Translations under genes and position numbers: made by a program
Shown here: in pieces, positions 46,440 through 57,261 of the stretch
Position numbering within the stretch: the first letter of the stretch is position 1
Layout of the letters: every line of letters starts with the position of its first letter
NCBI GenBank assembly: GCA_930367205.1
Contig: OV884012.1
Coordinates: 152,721,405-152,785,404 of the forward strand
Source of the DNA: Acanthosoma haemorrhoidale
Taxonomy: Eukaryota > Arthropoda > Insecta > Hemiptera > Acanthosomatidae
DNA length: 64,000 nt
Reading direction: 5' to 3'
Notes under the pieces: model-generated
The model's database searches: none
The model's input: only the letters and a program-made list of their open reading frames with translations
Told to the model about the DNA's origin: nothing

Positions 46440-46908
46440 GACTTCATTGGTTTTTCTCCCTAGTGCGAAACGAATGCCTGCGATTCACGTCAAACATTCC
46501 CACATTGCCAGTACTTGGCCGTACTAAAATCGGGGATCGATCGTTCCCCTGTTCGCAGTACACTCTAGCTGTCACCAGCAGCGAATTCGGCTCCGACAAT
46601 CACCAGTGAGTGTTGAGTACTTAATGTCCATTTCCTCTATCCAGCCCGAAGAAGAAGAAGTGAGCCCACGGCCGGCAGATAAGGGGGCCCCCACCACAGG
46701 TCGCTTGTGCGCAGTTGTCGCTTTATCAGTTATCTCTTGGCCGCCTTCGGAGCAGGTTGTCTGTCAGTCTGTTCTTCTACTGCCTCTTCGTGTGTGTGTG
46801 TTTGTGCGCGTGTGTGTGCCGTGTCGGCATGGTGTCCAAGTACATTATCGCCCACCAGTAGCCTCCCAGCATACATAGTGCCACGCTCTCTTAGGATGCT
46901 ACCAGCAG
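46440..46908 (+). promoter_or_regulatory. GC-rich island ending in a splice donor, candidate promoter and alternative first exon
   Basis: This is another GC-rich, non-repetitive island. It includes a (GT)n-like tract at 46790-46818 and ends TCTTAGGATGCTACCAGCAG followed by GTATTT. If the ATG at 46896 is used, the four codons MLPA plus one base again give a phase-1 donor at 46909. The ATG context is fair and the donor is weaker than those at 32123 and 38820. Confidence 0.3.
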
Positions 46909-48589
46909 GTATTTCATTTATTTATTTATTATATTGTTATTATTTACGAATAACATCGAACTATCAAAGAGAGGTACCGTCTTACTGTTATTTATTTAAG
47001 CGCTTAGTAGTCACTCCCATTTAGGAAGCCACACATTTATATTTATGAAATTGAAATAAATTCCATAAACTTAACATAATTAAAATAAACTATTACCAAC
47101 TGTAATATAAATGAGATAGTAAATTAGTAATATTTTATGTTTTTTTAGGGCGGGCTGTAGGGTCTAATATGAAGTAGTTAAACCTGTCACTAATATCGGT
47201 TTTATTGCTGCGTCCACCTGCTGAGTTTTGCCTTAGATATATAAAAATTTGACTGTACATAATTTCGAATCAAATATAAAAAAGATTTTATATATTTTAA
47301 ACTCAATTTTTCTTGAACTTCCCTTAAAGGTGAACCATCAAGCGCATCCATTACCAGTTTATTACTTGCTTGAAGAATTAACACCCTACTATAACTAGAA
47401 TTTTGTTTCTTTTCTTCGATATAATGTCCCATAAACTATAACTGGTAAGCAAGTTTATGTGAAGAAGAAATATCGTTGTTTTTACCCTTCAAAATGGAAT
47501 GAAAAAAACAAACTACTGTGACCACACAATTTGTACATAACAAATCAATTACAATTAAAATTTATGTCGTTCATCATATGTACTGTAAAAAGTTACAGAA
47601 AAATATACGCAGACAAATTTATTCAAAACAAACAACAGGCCATTACAAACGATTATCTTTCCTGAATCGAGACGTAGTAATTTATTTCAGACTCGGGAAG
47701 GTCAACTACAGAATTTCTACCGCGAAACTACGTTAGGATCCAATAATTGCAACATAATTATTTGGCATTTTATGAAACAAGTACGGGTCTGTCTGTCTGT
47801 TTTTGATATTGTAAAAAAAAAAAAATTCGATGGACACTGAATTTTTCAAAATATTTACCTCGGCTTATGCAACGGTTATATTATATTCTGTCACGTATTT
47901 ATTTACTTTTAAATATTCTCAAGTTGCAGCTATTCATGCTAATTCGTAAAGAATTTTTAAACTTAAGTTTGTAGTTTTATGAATTTAGTTTCTCGAAAGA
48001 ATGATTTGCATTATGCCTATTAATTCTATCATTTACCTCTTGAATGGGAGTAATTTATGTTGGGTTGGAAATGAAAACACGTGTAAGAATGTAAGAATCT
48101 GATATTTATTTATAGTGAAATCGTCATACGTGAATCTGATGAAATCTATCATGTTTTTTTCATCTACAGCATCAGGAGCAGATGCCCAAGTGAATAAATT
48201 GACTCGAAAAGTATTCAAAATAGTGCACGAGTGTTGAATTTTTGTTCAAAATAACGATTTTGTGTTTCTGGATCATCTCTGGATGATATATTTATTTTGT
48301 TTATATTTCAGAAAAAAAAATGATTTAGCTATTTAGTTATATTATCTCCTACTGCTGTAGTTTAATTATTAATGCTCTAATAATTTCTATAGATTTTGGT
48401 TCAGTTTTGGAGATTCGACTGAACAATCTGACTAAATCTCGTATTTAGTGTTGACGATTCGGCAGTGGAAATTCGATGATAGAAATATGGTATGGATACT
48501 ATCAAATATTATAGAGGGAAGAATGGCACGCGGAATTGTTCTTTAAAGCATTCATGTTAGGAAATGAAAAAGAAAAAACTCAACTTTTT
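46909..48589. other. Unique AT-rich sequence
   Basis: No gene is supported. Short open frames at 47202-47432 and 47518-47736 lack motifs. Confidence 0.4.
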
Positions 48590-48795
48590 CCGTATTATGT
48601 TCGCTTCGGCGTTCATTAGAACAAAGCTCGCGAACTGCCGCATTATGAATTGTTAAGGCTGGAATATTGATTGGGCGATGCTCGGACCTCGGCTATTCGC
48701 AAAGTGGCCCGGGTTGCGCTGTAAAACATTAACCGGAGCCTTAATGGGTTGCCGACCTGACGCTGACCCGTTGAAGGTCTGTCTTGTACGAAGCT
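48590..48795. other. GC-richer non-repetitive island, possible conserved noncoding element
   Basis: It contains TTCGCTTCGGCGTTCATTAG and CCGACCTGACGCTGACCCGT. It has no open frame of note, is not found elsewhere in the window, and its base composition differs sharply from the flanks. Confidence 0.25.
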
Positions 48796-49678
48796 AGATA
48801 AAACACTGGTAAATGAAATCAGTTATGACTTGCAAAAATAATACGTCAAAAAGAAAAAAACTAAACCACACAGCTATATAAAATTTGTACACCTTATTTA
48901 ACAGAACTACAGATATATTACAGGATTCAAAAAACAAAAATTAACAGTTAATATACAAAATATGCTCACAAATCGAACAAAAATAATATTTAAACATAAA
49001 ATTGGATAGCGTATACACAAATATATACGAATGGATAGTTACCAACCGTCTGAATGGTGAGGCTCAGTTTAAATTAGGCGGGTTTGAAGGCACCTAAGGA
49101 TGAAGGTTGTTGGATATTAGGAGGGAGAGATTTCCAGAGTGGTCAAGGAATACTGCAGTTCTGTGGGAGTAAAGGTCAGTGGAGTAGATATGATGATTTC
49201 AACTGTAAGAGATTGCATAGATTGCATAGGCAAAGATAAAACGTGTTGATAACATATAGTTTTTCAGATTGTTACCAGATATCCCAAACGGAAACATTTG
49301 TTAACTTTAGCTGAAAATAAAAAACAATACTACCTATGTATTATTTTTTGTAATATATAACTGTGTACATGTGTATTTTCTTTCTGTGATATATTTTAAT
49401 ATGAGGGTCAAGGTGCCGATTTTTCATGCATTAATCAGGTGAATGCGGGAGTTCATCATGGAAAGTCTTTAACCCATTCTTATTTGATATACCAGATTTT
49501 TACTTTTGCGGCCTAGGGAAGATAAGAGCCTGAAATCACCCTAGAACGGTTCTTATCAAGTCTTATCGAGCCTTAAAGAATTTCCTTGTAAGCGAATGAT
49601 CAGCCCGATCGAGTCAGTTTTTTTGTTTTCCGACCCTTCGTGTGGTTCATTAATTGTATGTGAAACTCCAATATTCAT
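48796..49678. other. Unique AT-rich sequence
   Basis: No feature is supported in this stretch. Confidence 0.4.
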
Positions 49679-50095
49679 TAGTAACCTATACAACCACCCT
49701 AATCCCCTAGCACAGTCATTGCACTGCACCACTCATCCCTATAATCCTCCTCGGAGACTAAAACGGCAGTGGCCTCGTGACCTACTATAAATGCGTGACA
49801 GTGGGTGTCCTAGCAATATCCAGTTTCTCCAATCATGTCCTGAGCGTCTGTGGCTCTCGCACTCTTCGTCAGCCCCCACGGCCTCGTATCCGGTGCCACG
49901 GCTGACGGCTCCGCTTCCTCTTTCGCATTCAAGGGAGGTGATAACCATGTAGATTTGGGAGGTCTCTGGGCTGTTTGTAAATACTGTATAAATGAGCGAG
50001 TGAATGAAAATTGTAAACATGGTATGAATGTGAACATTTATCACAATTACTTATTGCTCAATGAGGCAGATTGTAATTTTTTGTTGTTTTATCAA
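49679..50095 (+). mobile_element. Jk-A retrotransposon 3' end, copy f
   Basis: Codons from NLYNHPNPLAQSLHCTTHPY to NPPRRLKRQWPRDLL and a stop are intact. The full 3' UTR follows (GAGCGAGTGAATGAAAATTG, ATGAGGCAGATTGTAATTTT) ending with TTGTTG. This is the best reference for the Jk-A 3' end. The open frames on the opposite strand are shadows. Confidence 0.88.
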
Positions 50096-50544
50096 TAAAG
50101 AAACTCTTAAGTACACTAAAAACTCTTAACATTTTTAAATATGTTTTTAATTCATTTTCCTTGCGGCATACTAGACATCGCGATTCTCATTTAAAATGAA
50201 AGAGAAGTAAGGTTACAAAATAAATAAATAAACCTTTGACCTTTGAACCGACTGCTCTTCTTGTTCAAGGTATGGATGTATTTATTGATCATACCTCTCT
50301 CTACCTGTTCCGATTATCTTGAGGCTAGAGATGGATTTATCATTCGTCAGTAGGCAACGGATCATATCTATCATACACTACATACATATATCATCGCCTT
50401 GATTGCTTTTTGAGATAGACAACTGCGGTTGGCATCAAATTTGATGTAATCTCACGTGTACCAAATTTGCGATTTGGACGAACCAAAGTCCGTGCATATA
50501 AATGCATAGTGTATAGTAATAGATGACATTGTTTAGTAAAATAG
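50096..50544. other. Unique sequence
   Basis: A CATCAAATTTGATG perfect palindrome (50433-50446) recurs at 35395-35408. No gene is supported. Confidence 0.35.
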
Positions 50545-50603
50545 ATTCACCTAATTGTGTATAATTATTTGTGAATTTAAAGGAGCTATCAAGAGGGGAA
50601 AAA
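50545..50603 (+). mobile_element. Jk-B 3' tail fragment, copy g
   Basis: TGTATAATTATTTGTGAATT followed by TAAAGGAGCTATCAAGAGG and AAAAAA matches the last ~55 bp of Jk-B copies b and d. Confidence 0.6.
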
Positions 50604-51284
50604 ATGGCATTGTTTCACTAGCGACATGAAAATATCTAAATAAGATTGCTATTTAATGGCTTAAAGAGTTTGTTAAAAGGAAAATAAATCTCCTCCAAGT
50701 AGCTTTTAATATGTGAAAAGAAACAAACCCATAATGCACTGGACTGAGTCTAATATTGACAGATGACTTTTTAGGGTCACATGTCAAATGAACGCTTGAT
50801 CTATTACGAAGTTTACTTCATTTGACCTCAAGAAGTCGAATGTCAAAATTTGAAAAATCTCTATTGACTATAAAAGAATCTCACTATTCAGCAGATATTT
50901 ACGATAGCTTGTCTTTTGTAGACTCAGATGTCCAAAGTTTGGCATGGGATCCGAAACCCGACAAATATAAAATTTCAGACTCCAAATAAAAAAACAAAAC
51001 AATGAACCACACACACTTTCGAACAATTCAATAAGAAAAACAACAAAAAAAACTCCTTGGACGGTGAGATAAGAGCTGAACAGTCCAGACATCATAATGT
51101 ATTAACAATGACACAAGTCAAGGCGTCGCCTCGTATAGACCTAATGGCGCCTTCTGTCTAACTAACCTCGCCACGTCCACTCATCTAGTAAATACACTTC
51201 AGGTGTTAGATCCGAACAGATGGTCTAATTTAGCTTTGAATGGCACGAACTGTTCGCTTTTATCAATAATTTTCTTCATTTGTC
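50604..51284. other. Unique AT-rich sequence
   Basis: No feature is supported in this stretch. Confidence 0.4.
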
Positions 51285-51955
51285 TGCTACTTCGAAGCAC
51301 ATCCCATCTCTCAATAGAAAACAAATTACAAAGTTATACCTAAGCCAATCTGGACATACGGAATAGAGCTATGGGGGACAGCGAAAACGTCGAACATCCA
51401 ATCCTTTCAATCAAAACTCCTGAGAACTACATTATAATAGTAAATGCCCGTTATTACGTCAGCAACAAAACCCTTCATAACGATCTTAATATACCTTACA
51501 TTCTTGAACTCATCCCTTCCAAGTTCATGAAATTCCACAGTAGCCTACCCAACTACCCTAATTCCCTAGCACAGTCATTGCACTGCACCTCTCATCCCTA
51601 TAATCCTCCTCGGAGATTAAAAAGACAGTAGCCTCGTGACCTGCTATAAATACGTGACAGTGGGAGTCATGGCAATGACCAGTTTCTCCAACAAGAGGCT
51701 GTCACGTTCTTGGCCAGCCCCCGCTGGATCGTATCCAATGGAGGGGCGTGGGGGACTTCCCAAGACTACGCTTCCTCATTCGCATGTGAGGGAGGTGACA
51801 ACCATGTGGTTTGGGGAGGTCTCTGGGCTGTTTGTAAATACTGTACGAATAAACGAGTGATTAGAAATGGTCGATATGGTATGAATGAAAACATTTATCA
51901 CAATTACTTATTTACCAGCGAGACAGGTTATAATTGTATCATCATAAAGTTGTTT
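51285..51955 (+). mobile_element. Jk-A retrotransposon 3' end, copy g
   Basis: Starts in the SHLSIENKL region of the RT ORF and reads through TLHNDLNIPYILELIPSKFM and NPPRRLKRQ, with small deletions and frameshifts (near 51326 and 51390). The complete GC-rich 3' UTR follows, ending ATAAAGTTGTTTTATC. It lies about 460 bp before the satellite array. Confidence 0.87.
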
Positions 51956-52414
51956 TATCAATTAATTACAGCCTGGAAAGAAATAAAAATCGGAAAGCTA
52001 CGACCAGTTAAACAGTGTATACATTTTTTCGGGACACCCTATACATTAATTTATCATTGCCTTTCATTTGGTATAAATAAATACTTAAATTATATCACAT
52101 TTTCAGATTACGATTAATTTTTCTTTTATATATCCAGCTAATGTTTCATTGGTCAACACGAAACACCACTATGAAAATAAAGGGTGCTTAGTGTTGAATC
52201 TTCAATTCAATATTGAGCTGATCTGGTTTTTATTTTACACCAGGAAATGCCTCATGGGAAGTATTAGAGGAGAATCTACCTCGAGAGCACTTTTCGTCCC
52301 TATTATACTATTGTTGTAACGATAAATAATTATAATTGTCAATATAAATATATTTATTGTGTAACTGTAACGTAAGGTGTGGTCGTCAAGTTAGGATTAC
52401 AATAAGCTTTTATT
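51956..52414. other. Unique sequence flanking the satellite
   Basis: TTTTTTCGGGACACCCTATA (52025-52044) resembles a terminal motif common in arthropod mobile elements, but no second end was found. Confidence 0.35.
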
Positions 52415-52472
52415 ATCACGGAACATGACTTTATATGACTTCAATTTGAGATTGTGAATGTCATTTTAAATG

Positions 52473-52545
52473 TTTCCAACATTAACAAGGAGGTCTCTGC
52501 GTAGCCGGGTCTGTACCCAGTTACATCGTTCCCTACCTGACATAT
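52473..52545 (+). repeat. Monomer lacking the 237-bp segment (empty site)
   Basis: The core runs GTCTGTACCCAGTTAC and then directly ATCGTTCCCTACCTGACAT. In filled monomers the same flanks are separated by about 240-250 bp: CCCAGTTAC before GTGgCACAGT..., and ATCGTTCC after ...AACTGTGT. The junction coincides with the inverted-repeat ends to within a few bases. Confidence 0.8.
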
Positions 52546-53691
52546 GTTATATTTGTCTGCTTAAATTATAATATATAATTTTTAAACAAATAATTAAATA
52601 AAGAATCCAGAGAGATTCCTCAAGCAAGCTGTGGACCAAGGATGTAAGGTGACAGGTAATATTGCCCAATATACTTGCGTATTAAACAGTTCTTTAAGTA
52701 TAAACATAGATTTTCTATGGGCTTTGCAGTGATAGTAGTAAAAACATCACTAGTTTTCATGCTGTGTATATTGTTGTATAAACATGATTAGTAAATAGCT
52801 TATCTATTTAATTGCTTCGTAATTTTCACGATACCATAAACAAAAAGTATACTATATTTACAAATATGTATTGCATAGAAGTGACTACAGAGCGTAGACG
52901 GGTGTCACATTTTTAAGATTATTAATGTGCATTATACAATGTTCCAACATTAACAAGGATCTGTACCCTGTGTACAGTGGGCTAAAACTGTTAAAAAGGT
53001 AATCAAAAGTCTTCCTGATGACATTGTATGTTCAATTTTGATAGTATTTTTAATGCAATTTTGGATAAAAAGTAAAAATAAAAAATGTTCTATTAAATAC
53101 CTTAACTCCATATTACTATTTCAATTTGTATATCCAATAGATAATAACATGATACGTTTATTGATTCACCTGAATACAAATAATTGTGACAAGTACTTGT
53201 TTGTGGATGGATGACCTTCGACTGAGATATTTCCTTTTGATCATTTTTGTTTTTCGGTTTTAGCCAACTGTGTATCGTTTAGTTGAAAACTGTTAACATA
53301 TACTCGTATATGTACAAAAGAATGAAGTAGAGATTATCACAGTTAAGGAATGCTGTAAAGTGCACAATATATTTCATTTATATTATTTTGCAAGCGACTT
53401 CATTTAAATATTTTAATAATTATTAATAAACAATACTTAAGAGTATTAAATTTAATTACCTTACATTAAGACCATCTATGGCTTTAAATAAAATTACTAC
53501 GAGTCTCATTATTAGGCATGTTTCATTTTAAACTTATGGTAGCGAATATGTAGCAATATTACAAAAAAAAACTACTACGGAACACGGGGGAAAAAGTGAC
53601 TTCATTTGAGATTTTGAATGTCATTTGCAGTGTTTCCAGCATTAAAAAGGAGAGGTATTTGCGTAACTAGGATCTGTACCCAGTTACGTGG

Positions 53692-53934
53692 CACAGTCGG
53701 TGCTAAAACTGTAAAAACATGATTGAAAGTATTTCTGATGTCATTTCTCATGCAATGTTGGACAAAACGTAAATATCTAAATATAACAACTAATGTTTGT
53801 ATTTGAATTAGTAGATACTAATATGATTCGTTCAGTGATTCACCTAAATACAAATAATGTTGTATAATTTGTGGATGGCCTTGATGGAAATATTTAATTT
53901 AGATCATGTTTATGTTCGGTTTTAGCCAACTGTG
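53692..53934. mobile_element. Inverted-repeat-bounded segment, diverged copy
   Basis: It starts CACAGTCGGTGCTAAAACTG and ends with the complement of CACAGTTGGCTAAAACCG. It is 243 bp long with no ORF. It corresponds to the segment missing at 52507-52525. Confidence 0.7.
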
Positions 53935-54338
53935 TATCGTTCCTTCCTGACATTTACCATTAATATTTAGTGTGTACCATCTCATATTCATGTACCTACA
54001 CTGTTTATCTTTAATTTATATCTACTTTTTATTATTAAATCTCTTGCGTAAAACAATTGTCAGACTGTGACAACTTCCGTTCTTTTCTAGTTATTAGGAC
54101 CTATCTCTAGTTATTAGACGTAAACTTTACCATGTTGCATAATATGGCTGGAACCTAACGTCTTTCATTCATTTTGAGTTTATGAATGAAATCAGAGGGA
54201 GTCCGACATTAACAAGGAGAGTTAATGTGCGTAGCTGCGGATCTGAACCCAGTTATGTTACACAGTGGGATACAACTGTAAAAAAATAACGTGACTAAAA
54301 CTATTTCTGATGACATTGCTGGGTCAATGTTAACATTA

Positions 54339-54644
54339 TTACAATCCTACCGATCTTCCCGATTTTATTTCTTCCCTTAAGTGATCAAACTTCCCGCTCA
54401 ACTCTTTTTGTTCTTTATTATTTTCTTTAATTGTGTTAAATTGACTGTTTAATTTTTCGTTTATTTCTTTGTTATTTTCTTTAAGTGCGTTAAATTGACT
54501 GTTTAACTGGGCAAGGATTAGTTGTAACATCTTGGAATGATTTATCGTGGGTTCGGGGTCGGGGGCTGAGGCGTCTCCTTTAGAGGCTGGGTTTGACCCA
54601 ACCCCAGTACCTGAGTCTGACCCACACATGTTTGTGTTCGTCAT
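54339..54644 (-). pseudogene. Truncated gag N-terminus of the second LTR unit
   Basis: The first ~98 residues repeat the gag ORF at 57112-56815 with one or two substitutions (for example Thr for Ala in QFNTIKEN). The frame then runs into satellite sequence at about 54350 (SGRSVGL instead of SGRSAKFEQ). It is a broken copy created by the tandem arrangement. Confidence 0.85.
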
Positions 54645-54774
54645 TTGTGTCTGTGTTTGTGTAACAAATGTTAAATTAGAAGAAAAATATAATATGTTAG
54701 TAAATAGTTCTAGTTATTATTCTAACATGCAATACCTCACAATTCCTTTGGTTTCTTTAGAATTTTTGAAGTTA

Positions 54775-54792
54775 ATCCCGGAACGGCCCCCA
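54775..54792 (-). other. Primer-binding site, second unit
   Basis: This is identical to the site at 57243-57260. Its presence next to the left LTR shows that this LTR is followed by a 5' leader and gag, as a 5' LTR would be. Confidence 0.75.
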
Positions 54793-54793
54793 T

Positions 54794-55417
54794 TGGAACC
54801 TACCTCATTTTTTACCATTTTATTTTCTAATTTATTATATCAATTGACCTTAACTAATTTGGTAGGTCCGTCATGAGATCTTTAATTCAACTTGTTTTTA
54901 TGTCTTTGACATAGGAAATTATCCCGATTGAATCGCCCGATCTCAAGGCTAATGTTATAGTTATTAATAAATTGAGAAACTGGGAATCGTGAAATATATA
55001 CAGGTAAAATGGTTATAACAAATAATTATAATTATAAATAGTGCTGACATTAATTATATAAAAAAATATTCAATTCCTTTTGAACAAGGATAGTTACTAC
55101 TAATTAGTTATATAAAAAAAATGAAAATTGAGCTCAATCTCTTTTTAATGGATCCATAATAAAAAAAAAACAATATCTATATCACCCAATCGATGATATC
55201 CGTGTAACCTTCTTCTTCTTCTTCTGCTTCTCCTCTGCTTGTGTTGATGACCGTCAACGGAACGGGAGCTTGCTCTGCTTTGCTCTCTGGCTCTTGGCTA
55301 AGACTGACTAAAACTCGCCCTTCGTCTCATCCCCACTCCTAAGAGCACAAAGGGATGATGCTTAACAAAGTGGGAGGGTGGCTGGTCATGATATTCTCAA
55401 ATATCATGAATGTTACA
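54794..55417 (-). repeat. LTR, left copy (624 bp)
   Basis: On the minus strand it starts TGTAACATTCATGATATTTG and ends GTAGGTTCCA (TG...CA). I noticed one difference (position 54983) from the right LTR. A polypurine tract lies just upstream (55430-55418, minus), so it serves as 3' LTR of the unit to its right. A primer-binding site and gag start lie on its other side. Confidence 0.88.
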
Positions 55418-55430
55418 ATTGCCTTCCCTT
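55418..55430 (-). other. Polypurine tract
   Basis: The minus strand reads AAGGGAAGGCAAT immediately before the LTR start TGTAAC. This is the usual plus-strand priming site of LTR retroelements. Confidence 0.7.
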
Positions 55431-56098
55431 ATAAATAAAAAAAATTTATGAAATTTTTTTTTTTTAAGTGGATCCACAATATTATGTTGCTGCGTTCGGT
55501 TTGTTGAATTGGTTGTTTATAACGGGTGTTGAAATTTTACAAAGTTTATAGTAATAATAGTTCAAATTTTGCAAGGTTTTAAATTGCTTGAAAAGCGTAC
55601 AAGTTGTTTTAATTTTTTACTTAACTAAATTATTATGCTAATTAGTATGGATTAGTTCGAAGGTACATTGTTTTATGGATCATAACGCGATTTGGAAAAC
55701 ATTTGTTGAAAAGACGGTAGAGTGTGATTAGTACTACATATTGGTTTTTAATTAAAATACTAGACAATTCTACTGGTAATTAGTAACAATAGAGAAAAAT
55801 TGTTGAGTGTGTGTGTGTGATTTAAATATTTTACCTGAGTGAAAAGATAGTGTTTATAAAAAAATTATAAATGTTACGAAAAGATAGGGAGGTCGTTGCC
55901 GTGTATAAAATTGTATGAGCTCATTTTATTTCCTTGCTATAAAATTAATTATAATGGACTTAAGCATTCAAAGAATATTTACGATCTGTTTTATAGATTA
56001 AGTGATAATGAAAGCAAAAGCTTCACTTGCTGATAATTCCATAGACTTTACTAGGGTCAATACTTCTAATAATAGTTTGTTTTTGTTTGTATAAACTT
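55431..56098 (-). other. LTR-retrotransposon internal remnant, no pol
   Basis: Between the gag stop and the polypurine tract are only ~670 bp of AT-rich sequence with no protease, reverse transcriptase, RNase H or integrase motif. A large internal deletion is inferred. Confidence 0.6.
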
Positions 56099-57112
56099 CT
56101 AAAGTTTATGTGTCATCCGATCAGTATTATTTTCATTTAGTAATGAAAATAATAAAAGAAAACTATAAATTTTTTTTCTTTTTTTGAAGTCATATTGTAT
56201 CGAACAAAAAACATCCCTGTAATTATTTTTAAATGCCTTCCATTCATTAATTTTAATGTTGTTCAAATCAAACACGCAAAAAGGAATTTCATCAAGATGA
56301 GTTGGAATTTGAGATCCCAATTTCTTCATATCCAAAACTTTATTTTGAATTATTTTTAAATTTTTCACGTTATCGCTGGTTGTCTGCTGATGCTCTGTAA
56401 TTTGATCTTTCAATGAAATCACTTCTCCTTTCTTAATATTCGCTGTTTCTTCTAACTCTGAAAATTTATTCTCCAACAAACTCATATTATTCTCATAGTC
56501 AAGCTTTATTAGATCATGTTGACGTGAGGTACACTCATCATTGTTATCTGCAATCTTCTGTTCATCCTCCAATGAAGTCATTTTCTCTTCATTATCCTTA
56601 GTTGAATATAAGCTAAGATCTGTCTGACAATCAGCATCAACTAGTTGTGACTTTGTTAAATTTGTTTTTTCATGATCTGTTGTATTTTTCAATAGAATGA
56701 TTTCTTCTTTTAATTTTGAATTTACATTATTATTTCCTTGGAGTGTTCTCTCCTCACAAATTCGTAATTGTCTATCTAATTTTTCGTTTACATCCGTGAA
56801 ACCTTGTTCGAATTTAGCCGATCTTCCCGATTTTATTTCTTCCCTTAAGTGATCAAACTTCCCGCTCAACTCTTTTTGTTCTTTATTATTTTCTTTAATT
56901 GCGTTAAATTGACTGTTTAATTTTTCGTTTATTTCTTTGTTATTTTCTTTAAGTGCGTTAAATTGACTGTTTAACTGGGCAAGGATTAGTTGTAACATCT
57001 TGGAATGATTTATCGTGGGTTCGGGGTCGGGGGCTGAGGCGTCTCCTTTAGAGGCTGGGTTTGACCCAACCCCAGTACCTGAGTCTGACCCACACATGTT
57101 TGTGTTCGTCAT
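56099..57112 (-). CDS. Gag-like protein of an LTR retrotransposon (337 aa)
   Basis: The single ORF starts MTNTNMCGSDSGTGVGSNPA, about 130 nt after the primer-binding site. Residues ~40-100 contain near-repeats (LNSQFNALKENNKEINEK then LNSQFNAIKENNKEQKEL) and a long Glu/Lys-rich coiled coil continues to about residue 270. Near the C-terminus INEWKAFKNNYRDVFCS resembles the 'W..F...F' motif of retrotransposon Gag proteins. No CCHC zinc knuckle is present. Gag proteins assemble the cytoplasmic virus-like particle. The reading ends without a recognisable protease or pol fusion, so the copy is non-autonomous. Confidence 0.7.
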   Translation of the reverse strand: MTNTNMCGSDSGTGVGSNPASKGDASAPDPEPTINHSKMLQLILAQLNSQFNALKENNKEINEKLNSQFNAIKENNKEQKELSGKFDHLREEIKSGRSAKFEQGFTDVNEKLDRQLRICEERTLQGNNNVNSKLKEEIILLKNTTDHEKTNLTKSQLVDADCQTDLSLYSTKDNEEKMTSLEDEQKIADNNDECTSRQHDLIKLDYENNMSLLENKFSELEETANIKKGEVISLKDQITEHQQTTSDNVKNLKIIQNKVLDMKKLGSQIPTHLDEIPFCVFDLNNIKINEWKAFKNNYRDVFCSIQYDFKKRKKIYSFLLLFSLLNENNTDRMTHKL

Positions 57113-57242
57113 TTGTGTCTGTGTTTGTGTAACAAATGTTAAATTAGAAGAAAAATATAATATGTTAGTAAATAGTTCTAGTTATTATTCTAACATGCAA
57201 TACCTCACAATTCCTTTGGTTTCTTTAGAATTTTTGAAGTTA

Positions 57243-57260
57243 ATCCCGGAACGGCCCCCA
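57243..57260 (-). other. Primer-binding site complementary to tRNA-Pro
   Basis: The minus strand reads TGGGGGCCGTTCCGGGAT, one base after the LTR end. It matches the tRNA-Pro 3' end complement (TGGGGGCTCGTCCGGGAT) in the outer 7 and inner 7 bases, allowing a small shift in the middle. Confidence 0.75.
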
Positions 57261-57261
57261 T

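Larger units (their letters stand above)
52415..54349 (+). repeat. Diverged left part of the tandem satellite (4 monomers)
   Basis: Monomer cores (TTCCAACATTAACAAGG-like) start near 52473, 52942, 53633 and 54202. The first lacks the inverted-repeat segment, the second has lost part of the core, the third is complete, and the fourth is cut by the LTR retrotransposon. Spacing is irregular (about 470-690 bp) and identity to the right-hand monomers is clearly lower. Conserved features are the GATTGTGAATGTCATTT lead-in, the GTAACTAGG/CCCAGTTAC hairpin and the two ends of the 237-bp segment. Confidence 0.85.

Noticed and set aside
54547..54876. Plus-strand 109-aa frames at 54547-54876 and 57015-57344
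   Set aside because: These are antisense shadows of the gag start and leader. The two are identical only because the LTR-gag block is duplicated.
56099..57112. Calling the LTR element a retrovirus or assigning it to Gypsy or BEL/Pao
   Set aside because: No env or pol sequence is present, and the gag motif and tRNA-Pro-like primer site alone do not decide the clade.
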